Assembly (NCBI GenBank): GCA_964036275.1
Contig: CAXIWQ010000266.1
Location: 124,001 to 188,000 of the forward strand
Reading direction: 5' to 3'
Source of the DNA: Litoditis marina
Lineage: Eukaryota; Nematoda; Chromadorea; Rhabditida; Rhabditidae
DNA length: 64,000 bases
Both the position numbers and the translations under genes were made by a program. This document shows, in pieces, positions 35,301-47,744 of the stretch (positions within the stretch are counted from its first letter, which is position 1; each line of letters starts with the position of its first letter). Under the pieces are notes generated by a model that was not told the DNA's origin, did not search any database, and worked only from the letters and a program-made list of their open reading frames with translations.

Positions 35301-38300
35301 CTCAATGACGTCGTCTCGTTGCTGTACAGTTTCTGTGAAGGCTGATAAGGAGACAGACCGTCTCTGTCTGTCTGCGTCCTCATTGATCTGCCTGCTCTCT
35401 CGCTAACCTTGATGGCGTCGTCTCTAGATATCTTGTCGTGGGTGGAGTCGGTGAGAATGTAGTACAGCCGTTCGTCCGCCAAATCCTCCACTTGTCTTAG
35501 GATGGCAGGCGGGAACTCCACGGAGGCACACTGAAGGTGGGGAAACGATGACTTCCCTTATCTACACTCTACAATTCCCAGTGGTCCTTAATTCCAGTGC
35601 AAACTCTACAGTTGAACACTGGAAGTTGAGAAAGGATAGCTTACCCTAATCTACGGGTTGTCCCAGTAGTCGACAACCATTCTGTATTTCTTCTCCGAAA
35701 ATTGCAAAGGTTTGAAAGTTTAAAAGTTTGAAGAAAGATGGATTTCCCCAACGCCCATACTAAAGCGAAGTAGTTCAAATGGAGAAAAATCGAAAAACGG
35801 TGCGCAGTCATGTTTCACGAATTTGAATCAGAAAACAGTTTGTAGAACCGTCACATACTACTAATACCGTGATACCACCTACCGTAACCTTATCCTTGCC
35901 TCCCTGCTCGCGTAGGCGGTCCATGGACAACAGCATCTCGTTGATAGAAGTCAGACCGGCATCGAAAATGCGCTCCATTTCAGAGAGACAAATTTCCTGA
36001 AATAATTGAGAGGTTTTGGTTATAAGAAATAGACACAAAATACAAAATAGGCCACTAAATTTTTTGATGATCAATGTTCCCCTCAAAAGTATGCGAGTGC
36101 GAAAGTCCTTCTCACTGGCGGGCAGCGGGCATGGTCATATGATCGTTTCAAAGAAAGATTGCCAAGGACTGTCCATTTGATTCCTACGGCTGTGTTTGTA
36201 GTTTGTTCCCTATTATTTGGGCGTTACTCGAAAATCCAAAAGATACAATACGTTGTGTTCTGGCTGCTGATCAAACTACAATTACGTAACCCCCCCCCCC
36301 GAGATTCCCCCTACCTTTCCATCCATTTCCACCATTACCGTCCGCTTATCCGAGCAACCGGAGAGAATCATGTCCAACTGAGATTCTCGTCTTGTAGTGC
36401 CATTGGGGTTCACAATCACCTGGAATATACATATACATCAGTAATTTCTCATTCCGAGTATCCACAAAAATTCAAGGAAAGGGCTTCTTTCCCAACGATA
36501 TGGCAGAAAACTGCCTTTTCTTGCCGCAAAATGATGCAATTTTACGTGTTTGAACCAAAAAACGGGGTCCTTTCAGTAGAAAACTCACACCTTATTGTAG
36601 TGTGACACCTATAATTTCAATTTTGTGTTCTCAAACTTTCCAACTGGTCTTTCTACATATTTTGTTGTCAATTCTGTGCAGGACTACAAACTACAAACCA
36701 ACCTGTCCATCAACGTATGCCAGCCGTACTGCCGCAACAGGACCTCCAAATGGAACATCGGACACGTGGAGAGCGGCAGCCGCGGCGTTCACCGCCAACA
36801 ACACACCGTCTCCCTGGTCGTCCAGCGACAACGGCTTGCAGATCAGCTGTAAGAAGAGTACGGTGGTCAAAAGAACCACACAGCCCTCCCGTAAGACTAC
36901 ACACACACACACTCTTTCTCTCTCACCTGCGTCTCATTCTCCCAGCCCTTCGGGAACAGCGGCCGCAGCGTTCGATCGATAATTCTCGAAGCGATGACAT
37001 CATTATCCGATTGGCCCAGTTCCCGTCGAAGATAGTTGGTGGGAATCTTGCCGATGGCTGCGGCACTCTGGCGGTAGTCCACCGTTAGTGGCACGAATCT
37101 GAAATACATCATGTAAATGAGAAACACATACCAGTAAGGTGTAACTATTCAACAAAAACAGCTTGTTTTTCATTGTAGGGTAGTGAAAATCCATGATTTG
37201 GCATCAAAAACAGGCCGATTCACACGATTTTGGTGAGAAGAGAGTCCGTTTTGTCAACTTTTCTGGTTATTCGGACAACCTTACTGAAATATTAATAAAG
37301 CATACGAGAAGACAGACCATCGTCCTCAACCACCGATTGTTTGCAACCGTCTCTCATATGAGAAACTTTGGCAGTATCCAGTGTAAGATGTGAATTTGCG
37401 AATATGTGAAAGTGATATATTTCAAATCACACACTCACCCAAGACGTGCTACAGCAACCAGCTTTTAAAGTGCCATTACAAGAAGAAAGCGTGCACTCAC
37501 GTGACACTCGACTATGACTTTTGACGCCTGTTCCCCATTAAGAGATAGCACCTGCGACCCCCTCCTACTTAGCGAAAAACCAATATTGTACATGCACCAG
37601 GACCCACCCGGTCTCAAAATGTTTACTCGCACCCCTCCCCCAAAACTAGGACAAGTTAGTGTATGGAAGAGAGGTAATAAGTTCTCCAGTTGTGATATCT
37701 CCAGAAACAACTATTAGAAATCAACCTATTCACGGCTTGGCAACAAATCACCCCAAAGATTTGTGATTTCTACAAGTTAAGCCCCCGCAATCTAATCGTT
37801 TTCAGGGCAAACCGGCAAACCGACCGGCAAACAGAGCAGTAAACAAAATTGAAGATCAACCAATACTGGTGAATTCTACTCCTAGGTAACCTAGCCGGTT
37901 ATTAGGCACCCTTTTCAGGTTACCTCAGTAAAAGTAGGTAATCAGTTGGTAACCTAAATTGGCGCTAACCTTCAATCTAGTGCAAAATTTGGTTATTTAC
38001 TATCAGTCAACGGTAACAGAAACGGAAAACCGGTTAGGTTACCAAGAAACCGGTTAGTTATAGAAATGGCCACCAAAACTAACCCCTGTCCGGTAGGAGC
38101 ATTTCCTGTGGACGGTCGATACACACACGTGGCGAGCACCTGCAGAATGATCATTTTTTCGATAAAGAAACGTTATTAGTCCAACTGTCAAAGTCTGACT
38201 GAAAAATCCAAAATCCGTCTAACTGAAAAATCCGGGAAAAAACTGTTGAGTGAATTGGCGCACAATGAATGACGAAACCATGTTACACTGCGGTTTAGCG

Positions 38301-39252
38301 TTCTGCATTGGAATGAAAAGCATGGCCTACTATGGACATGACCAATCAATCCACAAGACAATTGAGTTTTCTCCCAGAAAAGTCAGTAGAGGTACAATTT
38401 AAGATAGGACACTCAGCTAAACTAACCGAATTATCTCCTTGTGAGGCGACCACAGAGCCGGAGGCAAAACGCGCCATGCTTCCTGAACCAAGATTGCAAT
38501 CAAAATTAGGTACTGTACTGTGGTTGCAGCTTATTTGGGTACTTCATTTGTAAGCAACTAGAAGTAGATTGTATATTTGCAAACAATTGAAGATAGGTAC
38601 TGCATCTGTACAATACCATATTCATGGCCTCTGTGTTGAATTTTCTATTAAAGAATACAAGCATTCATTTGTTTGATATATTCAAATTAGGCAATCCATT
38701 CAAACATGTAAAATCATACAGCTTCATTCGAGAAACGTCCGAAAACCTCTTTGCATACCTGTGACTAGTTCGATCGGTTCTCCTTCGCCTATATTTACAA
38801 CCACGGAATGAGCATGTCGTCGGCTGAGTGCGGCCAATCTTCAAGGAGAAAATTCAAACAAAATGTTACTTATGTAACAGGGTTACAGAGGCAACTCTTC
38901 CAACTCTTTAACCAGTTTTTGGTAACCTTTTCAGGTCACCTGCCAAAAAACCCGGCTAAAGGAATGTGCCATGTGTTTCTGACCTTACAAACTTGTTGCT
39001 GACACGGAACATTTCGGGGACGAGTTTTAGTTGCAGTTCTCAGACGAGAACTGCTTGTGGCTATGAAACTCAACAACCGCTAACAGATACTTGCCGTGTT
39101 TTGTTGTTGAAAGAATGTGGCGAGCAAACCAGCAAACCCTGGAAATTCATTGGCACCCAAACTCTCAGGGGAAATGGCGACAACTATACTTGTAAGTGAG
39201 GTTACAAAAGCTGTGTCTCTCACCTTATAACCTTGTTGTGAACGCGGAACAT
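29329..39252 (-). CDS. PNPT1: Polyribonucleotide nucleotidyltransferase 1, mitochondrial (PNPase)
   Basis: Twenty-one exons in transcript order: 39224-39252, 38759-38823, 38427-38482, 38084-38139, 36927-37098, 36703-36846, 36315-36419, 35883-35996, 35408-35530, 34427-34518, 33994-34123, 33301-33438, 32897-33007, 32324-32451, 31975-32054, 31479-31623, 31069-31192, 30607-30689, 30250-30349, 29805-29885, 29329-29481. They encode 742 aa (human protein 783). PNPase degrades RNA phosphorolytically 3'-5' in mitochondria. Domains in order: first RNase PH domain ([33 protein letters not shown]), helical linker, second RNase PH domain ([48 protein letters not shown]), KH, S1. The catalytic Asp pair is kept (about residues 504 and 510). 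The KH loop reads KSGA rather than GxxG. The N-terminus [16 protein letters not shown] fits a mitochondrial presequence. The start is 14 nt downstream of the stop of an upstream reading frame. Confidence 0.95.
29628..29804 (-). mobile_element. MITE (family C) whose terminus forms a PNPT1 5' splice site
   Basis: On the minus strand the last PNPT1 intron begins gtatagttagtttcattcgc, followed by actgagactcg and ttggcattgtgccaaaa. The mirrored end (ctcagtggaaatgaccg-like) lies near 29628. The same ends occur at about 840-1026, 6828-7047 and 11076-11270, and at 56948-57540 in CUL4. The intron donor is thus the first base of the element. Confidence 0.6.
31386..31456 (-). tRNA. tRNA-Gly (anticodon GCC)
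   Basis: The 71-nt minus-strand sequence starts GCATCGGTGGTTCAGTGG (A box) and ends GGGTTCGATTCCCGG (B box) plus CCGATGC and a discriminator A. The acceptor stem GCATCGG/CCGATGC pairs fully. The anticodon loop carries GCC. A run of T follows within 3 nt, as needed for Pol III termination. It lies in the PNPT1 intron between exons 31479-31623 and 31069-31192, on the same strand, starting 22 nt after that intron's 5' splice site. Confidence 0.95.
32652..32845. mobile_element. MITE, 'accagtaa' family, in a PNPT1 intron
   Basis: The left end is caccagtaaagttgtccaa; the right end carries ccttactggt and tggtgtgtg. The interior contains ttttcgccaaaa and gtccatttttgatgg blocks. Other copies: 46152-46334, 48548-48667, and a less clear one near 37128-37290. 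Confidence 0.6.
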
Positions 39253-39266
39253 CTTGAAAGAGAGTC

Positions 39267-40258
39267 CTAATTGCAGTTCTTAGACGAGGCGGCCTGCTTG
39301 TTGCCGGTGTTCTTCCTTTTAGGGGTGGAACGGGGTTGAGACGATGTGGTCGGTGACTTCTGGAAGGCCAGCGAACCCTCACAGGCGAACACGTCCCCGA
39401 AGTCTGCAATCATACAACGGTAAAGTTGTCAAAACACTTATAAAAATTATTTTCAAAAAAACGAACTTCTTTTTGGCAATGTCATGAACATTCGCCTACT
39501 TCTGAGGCAGGATCATAAAGTTTCACGCCTTCACAAGCGAATACGTCCCCGAAGTGTCAAGTCTACAAGCATACTACGATAAAATTGTTCGGATAGCCAG
39601 AAAAAAGAAGCCGTTGAATAGAGAAACTAGTATAACTAACCGCGGTAGTAGTTCTGGTGTACTGTCGTATGAGTGTCGCCGATTTTCTGTCCCTGAAAGT
39701 AGCATGGGAATCTTGAATAATAAAATAATACGGCAAATTAAGACTAAACTATACTCAAACCCGGCAAGGAAGGGTAGAAATATCCACAAGTTCACAGAAT
39801 ACAATTAGAAGTTGTCTTGGTGACCATACGTTTCGGTCGAGAACGAAAAGTAACTCTCATTTCACGATAGAACGTTGAAAAGAAGAAAATACCTTTTGTT
39901 TTCCACTCACTGCCTTACTGGAGATCCACGTACACCTAAGTTCCTGAATCGCATTCAAGAACTGTACCGCATTGAGAACCATTGGGTTCCGAACCGCGAA
40001 TGGTTCAATCGGAGTGGTATGGTTGGAGGTTCTATCAAAATCGATAACTAGAGAACCGGGCGGTTCGATTTAACGACCTAACAGTTGAGAACAGAACGCT
40101 TCCTCACTAGTCTCCGGAGCAGTCTCAATAGCGATAATAGAACATGAATTCACATTGGTCACCAAAGGCATTCAACTCACCTCTTCGTATTCCATAAAAG
40201 TATCTTTGAACTCGTAGTGAGGCACTTGATTGGTGGTAGATCGTGGCGATTTGGACAT
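39267..40258 (-). CDS. Small hypothetical gene immediately upstream of PNPT1
   Basis: The last exon (39267-39403) follows a good acceptor and reads FGDVFACEGSLAFQKSP, then a Ser/Thr/Lys/Asn-rich tail ending SSKNCN before a TAG. That stop is 14 nt upstream of the PNPT1 ATG. A probable first exon is 40181-40258 (MSKSPRSTTNQVPHYEFKD... to MEYEE), with a polypyrimidine-AG 11 nt before its ATG. The gtgagt donor of the first exon is in phase 0 while the last exon needs phase 1. So either a weaker donor 4 nt further in (a|gttgaa) is used, or a middle exon is unseen; one candidate, in phase 0, lies near 39918-39968. I do not recognise the protein. Confidence 0.4.
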
Positions 40259-41284
40259 TCAACGCCGCACTACAACACATAGGCAAAATGATGCAGAACA
40301 AAGACTAAACTCAACCCAGAACAACAGTAGCCGTATTCATCAATTTCACGGAAAGCTAAAAAAAAAACTTTTTGTGGAGCTGTGGACGCGGACCCTCCTC
40401 ACAGGCACACTACTTTGTGCTCAGGGGCGGAATTCACCCTACTCCCGGGGCCGGGGATCGATTGGTAAATAAGGCCACAGGTCATAGAAACACACAAAAG
40501 GAAAACATTATTCTCGGAGACTAAATTACAATGTCTTAGATCTTAGATCATTTACGAACAAAACTGAAGAATATAAAGCTGCCCCAGGTAATTTCAAATA
40601 AACTCGTCCCTCAACGGAAACCACGAAATGTATACAAACTAGGTTTCAACCCCTCGGTAAACACAATTGAAGAACAACTGATAATATTTATGTGTAACAC
40701 TATTCATCAAGTTTGACAACATGAGGATGTGCAATACTACAAAGCATAAACGATTTGGATTCTACTCGTTCAAATACTCCGAATCAAATATGGAAATCAG
40801 AAGATAACATACAATAGAGAAATTACACACGAACAAAGAAAATACGGAGGTAACAAAAGGGGAAGTTGTAAGTGTAAAGTGAGCTAACTCGTCAAAGGCG
40901 GGACCGTTATATAACTAACAACAATATTGCAATAAAAAACACGTCGTAAAAGAAACTGATGTTATCTACAGCATGATGGAACGTAGAATAGAAACATGGG
41001 CGAAGAAGGATTGATCTTCATCAACAACTTCGAGACGTCAAAGAGAAGAGCTCTGTAAAAACATTATCCAAAATAGAAATGAAAGACATTGGAAAAAGAC
41101 GAAAACCCGTAACTTTGACAGAGATTACCGAACAGGGGTTGTTTATTGGACGCAAAAATTAGAGTCAGCTTGTCAGAGACAGTACTTCACCAACTCTTTT
41201 CCCTCCCTCTCTCTTCCAACTCAACCAACTCTTTCTCTCTCTTCCAACTCTCTCTCTCTCTCTTGAACCCACATCTCTCTCCGT
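40259..41284. other. Intergenic region between the small gene and LAMP
   Basis: About 1 kb without a recognised exon. It includes the 5' flank of the small gene, with a pyrimidine-AG acceptor-like site at about 40270 (minus strand), and the LAMP 3' end. A tttatt at 41142-41147 is an AATAAA poly(A) signal for LAMP on the minus strand. A pyrimidine-rich stretch lies at 41195-41280. Confidence 0.5.
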
Positions 41285-44200
41285 CTAGACGCTGGCGTAT
41301 CCCTGTCTCTTGGCGCGGGCCCTTCCAATCAGATAGGCGACCAGTACAATGACTACCAGACCAGCCAGACAGGCACCCACAATGATGGGAACGATGTCAG
41401 AGGTACGCATGTCCAGGCTGCACTGCTCGTAGGCTGAAAACAACAACAAATCAAAGAAACCGTGCCATGACCCTACCTTTCAAGATTCAAGATTTATTAG
41501 ATCACTTCAAATACGGATATTGGGAGGCCGGACTCGGCCTTTTCTCCCGGTTCGGTTATAACTTCGAACTGCCTCGACAATATCATCACCACGCCAACGG
41601 ACCATTGGACGATGGAACTCAGCGACTAGCGACTTTAGTGGTATATGATGTTGTTGGGTTGTTGCTAGTGGGGTATCAAATGCCAAGTGTCTGTGAACAG
41701 CCAATTGCCTGTCATTTGAGCAGATACACATGTTGACTGTTTCATTGAATGTAGAACAGACTCACCCTGATCCTTATCGAATTCGGTAGTGTTGAGGGAC
41801 GCAAAGGCGATGGCTTTCAGACTCTTCAGCTCGATCGAGGAATCGTTTTGCAACGCAAGATTGGTCGTCGAGCACTGAAGTGGAACGTGTTACGTGAATA
41901 ATTTTAGTAACACCAAGCACGAATTCCCTCTAATTAACTATTAAAAACGGTAGTAATTAACGCAGCAGGAAACGTCAAAAGTCAAAATGTATAATGTATT
42001 GAAACAGGACATTTCTCAGAATTGTGATTGTGACTCTGACTCATCAATCAAGTTAGCGAAAGCTTGGCTATGAGCTGGGCTATGTATGAGCTAAGTATGA
42101 CCACATTTTCCCGATCTTTCATGTTACACCTGCGCACTGTTACTTTTCTTGGAACGATATTCGGCATTTATGACGCGATTCGAAAATTGATAATTCTCGT
42201 AAGTTACACGCTAAAATTAGAGAACATCTTGAAATACCCACTAGTTGTTTTCCGTCAAAAACCATAACGTTACAAAACAGAATATACCAGGTTAGCCCCA
42301 AATAAAAACATCTACTTTGTGCAAGACATTCTAGATTCCAAGCTCACCTTGAAAGCGTTGACTCCGTGAGCTTCAACCTCAACGGCAGAATCCTTGACCA
42401 TTTCAAATGTCGCTGAAAATGAAATACTAGAAGTAGTAAAAACGGAGCATACAGGAATACAGGAGCAGAATCATACGCACAAACTTCAAAATGACCCTGT
42501 ACCGGTTCAATAACCAGAACTCGTATCGCATTATATATATATACATATATATATATATGATATATATAACGTACAACTATTCTACAGGAAAGCACTCATT
42601 CTTCGATTAATTGAACATTTATGGCTATTCCAGATTAGGACAACGGACACCCATACTGTGACTATGGTGGCACCCTAATCCTACGTACCCATACCCTAGT
42701 AAAATTGTCCAAATAGTTAGAAAAACTCGAGAAATCCTCATAGTAAACATGGCGTTACTGAAATGTCTCTGAAAGTGTTTCTCTGAAAGTTCCCTGATAA
42801 TTCAGGGAAACTTCACGGAAGTTTCCCTGAATTATCAGTAGAATTTTAGAGAAAAGTTTTTCAGGGATTTTTCGGAGAAATTTCAGGGAGACTTTTCAGT
42901 TTTTTTCTTCAATTTTTTTCGATCTTGGTGAGTCTGAGTTCTCTAAAAGTTCCCTGAAAGTTCTCTACAATTTTCCTGAAATTTCTCTATACTTTCCCTG
43001 ATCCCACCCCGCGCTGTCAGGGATAAGTGCCGCACTCTTCCCTGACAGCGCGGTGAGAACGCGGGGTCGGATCAGAGACATTTCAGTGATGTTCTCGCTT
43101 CAGTGCTATATGCCACGTACCGGTGACAGATCCTTCCATCCATGATCTTGGTGCAGTTTTCAGGCTGTACTCGGCCAGCTTGAAGTGTTCGGCATCGTCT
43201 CCCTCCGTTGTTTGACTAACGAAGGTCATACTCAGAATCCATTCCTGTGTATCCAGGCTGCTGGGGGACTCGCCGTTCGGCATGAAACGTACCTAAAATT
43301 GATATTGTCCACAACTGAGATACTGAGAAGACTAGTTACGCTTACGCATGAGGCTAAGCTGGCTAAGACTAAGCCAGAGAACTTCCCAAACGAGTCTTCT
43401 CTCCAACTGTGCGTCTCGAGCATGTTTCGGTTCATTGTCTTTGCTTTGGAATTAGAATAGAAAACTTCCTAACTCTACTCGCTGCACTATAACACCAGCC
43501 AGCAAATCGAAATTTTGAAGGATGATCCGCCAATTTATTGCAAAAACTAAGAATAGAAGCTTAATGCACAAAGGCACAATCTTCACAGGACAAAAACTGG
43601 ATCAAACAGAAACCGGCTCACCTCAAGACTGTTGGCAGTCATGTTTCCAAAGATGAAGCCGCAGTTGCCGGTGACCATATGGGTAGTGTTTATGGCCACA
43701 GTGTACGAGTGAGCGGTGTCGTTCTTCTGAAATATTGACCCACTTTCTTGCAGAGAACACATACGGAATAAGGTACAGGGAGATGTTGATGACAATAGCT
43801 CAACAGCCCCAACCGTAACCCTCACTCAGATCATACTGTTGGCCCGCGATGACAGGCTGCCAGCAGGCCAGCAACCACTAGATACTAGGTCACAGTCCTG
43901 ACATAAATTATATTTAAGAGATCCGGAGGCAGACGATAAGTGCTAGGCCATAGTCATCATTCTCCGGGATGCGAAAATATCTTCCTGCGGCGGGTAGATT
44001 GAACTTAAAAAAGCTTGTACAGAGGCGCGGAAACCTTGTTTAGTTTTAGTTCCCCGAGGATTGGTGAAGACGGGGAGATTGTTGATTTGTTGCATACATA
44101 CACCAGCCGACTTTTTTTTTCCCAAAAAGGTTAAATCTGGTCGCAAAATGTGGAAATATGAGACATTGGGACTTCAGGACTCAAAAATTGGGGTCTCGTT

Positions 44201-45114
44201 GGAATATACCGTTTTTATCAAAAAAGGTATGGGGGGGGGCCTGTTGTGAAAAATCGGGTCGCATGGAGGAAGGGCCGCTCACAAAAGTAGCTCTGGTGTA
44301 TGATTTGTTGTTGAGAGACATGTGCTGTCGTGCTGATTATTAACAACACATGTCGCGTGAGAAATCATACATGGATAATATTTCCGATAACCGATATCGT
44401 CTTTTATAACTTACACACACACACACACCAGTAAGGTACGACTGTCCCACTCTATTCCTATCCTAGACGGACCACATTACTTCAGTACTTACATATTTAT
44501 ACTTCATCATTCATTTATGAACCTACAAACTTACATCAGTGAACGTGACATGGGCGAATGGCTCCGACTCCACAATCAGACACGTCATGTTGGCCTCATT
44601 CTGGACGGACCACGTCTGCACGGCGGAGACACCACCGAACACGGCAACTGAAACACGTTCATGACCACAGATCGAAATGTAATCATAGGGATAGTGTCGG
44701 TTCGGAGGACTGATGAGTTAAACATCCTCCATGAAAAAGCATAACTGCAGCAATATCGGAATAGTTATGGGTGAACCCAGCCCAGTTATAAGAAAGGTTA
44801 AGGATCACCCTGTCTGCTAACTGCGGTATCTCTCCTATGAAAGACAGAAAGTAATCAATGCTCTGAATTTGACATTTTTTCGCTCACTTCTGTGGAAAAC
44901 GGCTGGTTACTGTTATTGAGGCTCTTGATAAATGAGCACCAGAAAACTGTTTGTGGAGTACGAAGGTGAGCACTGAGCACCTGTCTCCTATTAACTATTT
45001 TGCTGCTCAAAAAGTACATGATTCATTCTTAAAACAGCAACCTTTCAGAGAAAAAGTATGACCTAACTACTCACCACAGGACAGCAGAAGAATCGTTGAA
45101 CAAACGGATCGCAT
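41285..45114 (-). CDS. LAMP-family lysosome-associated membrane glycoprotein
   Basis: Exons in transcript order: 45075-45114, 44535-44647, 43622-43726, 43121-43292, 42348-42412, 41766-41874, 41285-41433, giving 250 aa. Such type I glycoproteins coat the lysosomal limiting membrane. The N-terminus [16 protein letters not shown] is a signal peptide. The single luminal domain has paired cysteines ([27 protein letters not shown]) and several NxT sequons. A transmembrane helix spans about residues 214-238 ([20 protein letters not shown]). A short basic tail ends GYASV, matching the GYxxPhi lysosomal sorting motif at the extreme C-terminus. The length fits a one-domain invertebrate or CD68-like member rather than the two-domain vertebrate LAMP1/2. 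The ATG lies 2 nt after the acceptor-like ctatttcag. Confidence 0.88.
42757..43087. mobile_element. MITE with 16-bp terminal inverted repeats, in a LAMP intron
   Basis: The ends are actgaaatgtctctga (42757) and its exact complement tcagagacatttcagt (43087). The interior contains further inverted pairs built from ccctgaaa/tttcaggg, and a gc-rich hairpin around 43010-43060. It is 331 bp and non-coding. It ends 33 bp from the coding exon that starts at 43121. Confidence 0.7.
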
Positions 45115-47744
45115 TTCTGAAATAGAGATATCTTAACTATGGTGCATATTCATAGCGACACCGATGAATACAGTCGAGCAAAGGAAGATTTCATCTCTCG
45201 TGGCCAAAACGAACATGAAAACCCCGAAAAGGGAAAGTACAAAGTAAGTAAGAGTTGAAATCATCATTCAACCATCAGTCAAGACTATATCAACTTAGAG
45301 GAAGAGGCAAAAAAGGATAAATCTGGAGTGAATTAAATTTTGAAAACATGCATACATTATATGAAGAACTTTGAGAGTAGCTGAAAAGGTTCTAATGCTC
45401 CACCAATATGGCCGCACTCAGTCTCATTCCCGGCACAGGTATTTTGAATACTTCGCCCAATTGTGTTCTTAAGTAAGGGTAATCCCACTGGAGGTCACTT
45501 AATAAATACTATAATCTCGTATCTCGAATGCCAACTACCAAGTTGGCCTCGCGTAACAAAATAGGGTGCCCAGTCGATAATGAAAATATGGTATGATATA
45601 AAATATTCACAAACGGAACTATTTCCAATTATCCAATCACATATCACACTACATTACGAAATACCTCAAGTGAGACAAGACATACAGAGACATTTAAGAT
45701 CAATATCGATCAGATGACTCAATTTCAGATTAATGTACAGATGATTTGCTTACAAACTATTGTGCTTACAAAACACTGTAGCTAAAAACCGCAGTTTACC
45801 AGCGTGTGGCATAAATACACTGCGGAAATCTGTGAACTAATGGCAGTGACAGTTTACATGGGCGCTCGATATGATTCACACTGCACAGAGTAAACAAAAC
45901 ATTGCTGGTGCTATCGAGTGAAAACGCGCAGCCGGAGGAATAAATTGGAATCGACTAGTTCAACATTTCGATCTTTTTAGTATATTATGCAATCAATCAT
46001 CAAAACTAAAGATGAGGAAGGAAGGGTGAAGCGGGCTTATCATACATTTTATCAACTGGCAACTGCCCCCAGCAGACGATTGAGACGAAAAATAGATAAG
46101 CAAACAAGACTAAGACGGTATGTTCTGTGGATAGCTCGCAACATAACCAATCACCAGTAAAGTTGTCCGAGTAGCCATAATGACAAAACGGGCTTGTTTT
46201 TCGCCAAAATCGTGAAAATTAGCCTCCTTTTGCTGCGCCTGCGAACTTTCATTCATTCATTCATTCAACTCATGAACATGCTCAAAACGGGATTTTTTGT
46301 ATATTAATATTTAGTCACACTTAACTGGTGTGTGAACTTACCTATTATCACATTACCCCCTCCCCCTCTTGTTCTCAGCCTTACAGTTAGTGTGGCAGTT
46401 CGCGCTAATAAGGCTAGTCAGCCGTCCCTCGTCAGGGATAGAAACGGGGGACGTCCCGTGTCCTAGGACGGTACTACTCTAATGATACGCATCGATTAGG
46501 ACAGACGGTTTCTGTCCTTGCTACGAGCGGCCGTCTGAGTAGTTGTTGTCAGGAAGGTAGGAATCCGGCAGGAAAACATATCACTAGTGTCGAGAATAGT
46601 GCGCCACGTGGAGCGAAGATGCATATAAGCGAAGAGTGCAAGAGAGTCGTCAATACGACAATACAACCATCAAGCATTGAATACAGAACAATAGAAGTTA
46701 TATGAATTACGTAGAGGTTTTCGAAAACTGTATGTGATACCTCCCTGGCTGATGATTAAGTACAATACACTGAAAAGGATACACTCAATTCCACTCACTG
46801 CAGCCCAAAAGCACAATTTGAAACGGAAACATAGTACTAAAAAAGTTATGATAAGTATTACCAATGTCAATCACTGCCATACCAGCAAAATCAGAATGTT
46901 AGAAAAGCGCACGGAACGTTTTCAACATAGTCCGCGCTATTATTTTAGCACACTACATTGAAACTGCTGAATTTTAAGAATTTAACTTTTGAAGATCAAC
47001 AATTTCTTCGGACTTCGGAGGTTATGACCGTGTGACGATTGTTGTAAACAAACCCGCGGGACTACGCCAGGACGCGGACGACTGGACATAATGCCGACCA
47101 CAAGATCCAAGTCAATGAATACTAACCGCCAAGTTTCAGAGGTTTTTAACAGAAATTTTTTTTCTCAAATTGTGAACAATTAAGCTTTATGCAGAGCTAC
47201 ATAAGAAAAACATATATCAAATGAATTGTTCACTAACGGAAAAGGTAATTTGGAGTTGCGCGCAATTCGGAGTGCCGGCATGAAGTCAACCGATAATGCG
47301 AAACTTTACGCTGTGTTTCATCGTTGCGGGAGATCTTCATTAACTTTCGCAACGATAACTTTTAAATTTTGGCAAAATTTCAAAATAAAAAATCATTTCG
47401 ATGCATTTTTCAGGACGCCAGTAGGTTGGCTTTTTGAGCGTGTCAAAACTTTTCTATTACGCAGCACGCTGCTTCTCTGAGATATGTACTCCTTGTAAAT
47501 GCTCAAAATTGTTAGCATGTTTATTGCTTTCCCGAAAGAAGGGGTCGTGGTTTAGTACAAAAGTACTTCAGTACAAAACGGTATTTGAAGTTGTTTAATA
47601 CGATTCTATCAAGGGTCTCACTCTTGAATTTATGGCAAAAAAGATAGGCTGGCAATAAATGTACCCGATCTTTTCAGATCTGACTTGGGTTAGGAGACTT
47701 TGAAATTGCAAACTCTTCTTTAAAAGCTGCACACTACTATTGAA
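45115..47744. other. Divergent intergenic region between LAMP and the NADAR gene
   Basis: About 2.6 kb that should hold both promoters. It contains an 'accagtaa' MITE (46152-46334) and a stretch around 46440-46560 with gggacgtcccgtgtcc, related to the hAT-like element at 50312-50520. No exon was recognised and no clear core promoter motif was seen. Confidence 0.5.
46152..46334. mobile_element. MITE, 'accagtaa' family
   Basis: The ends are caccagtaaagttgtccga and taactggtgtgtg. The interior has tttttcgccaaaatcgtgaaa and a (cattcatt) run. Same family as 32652-32845. Confidence 0.6.
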
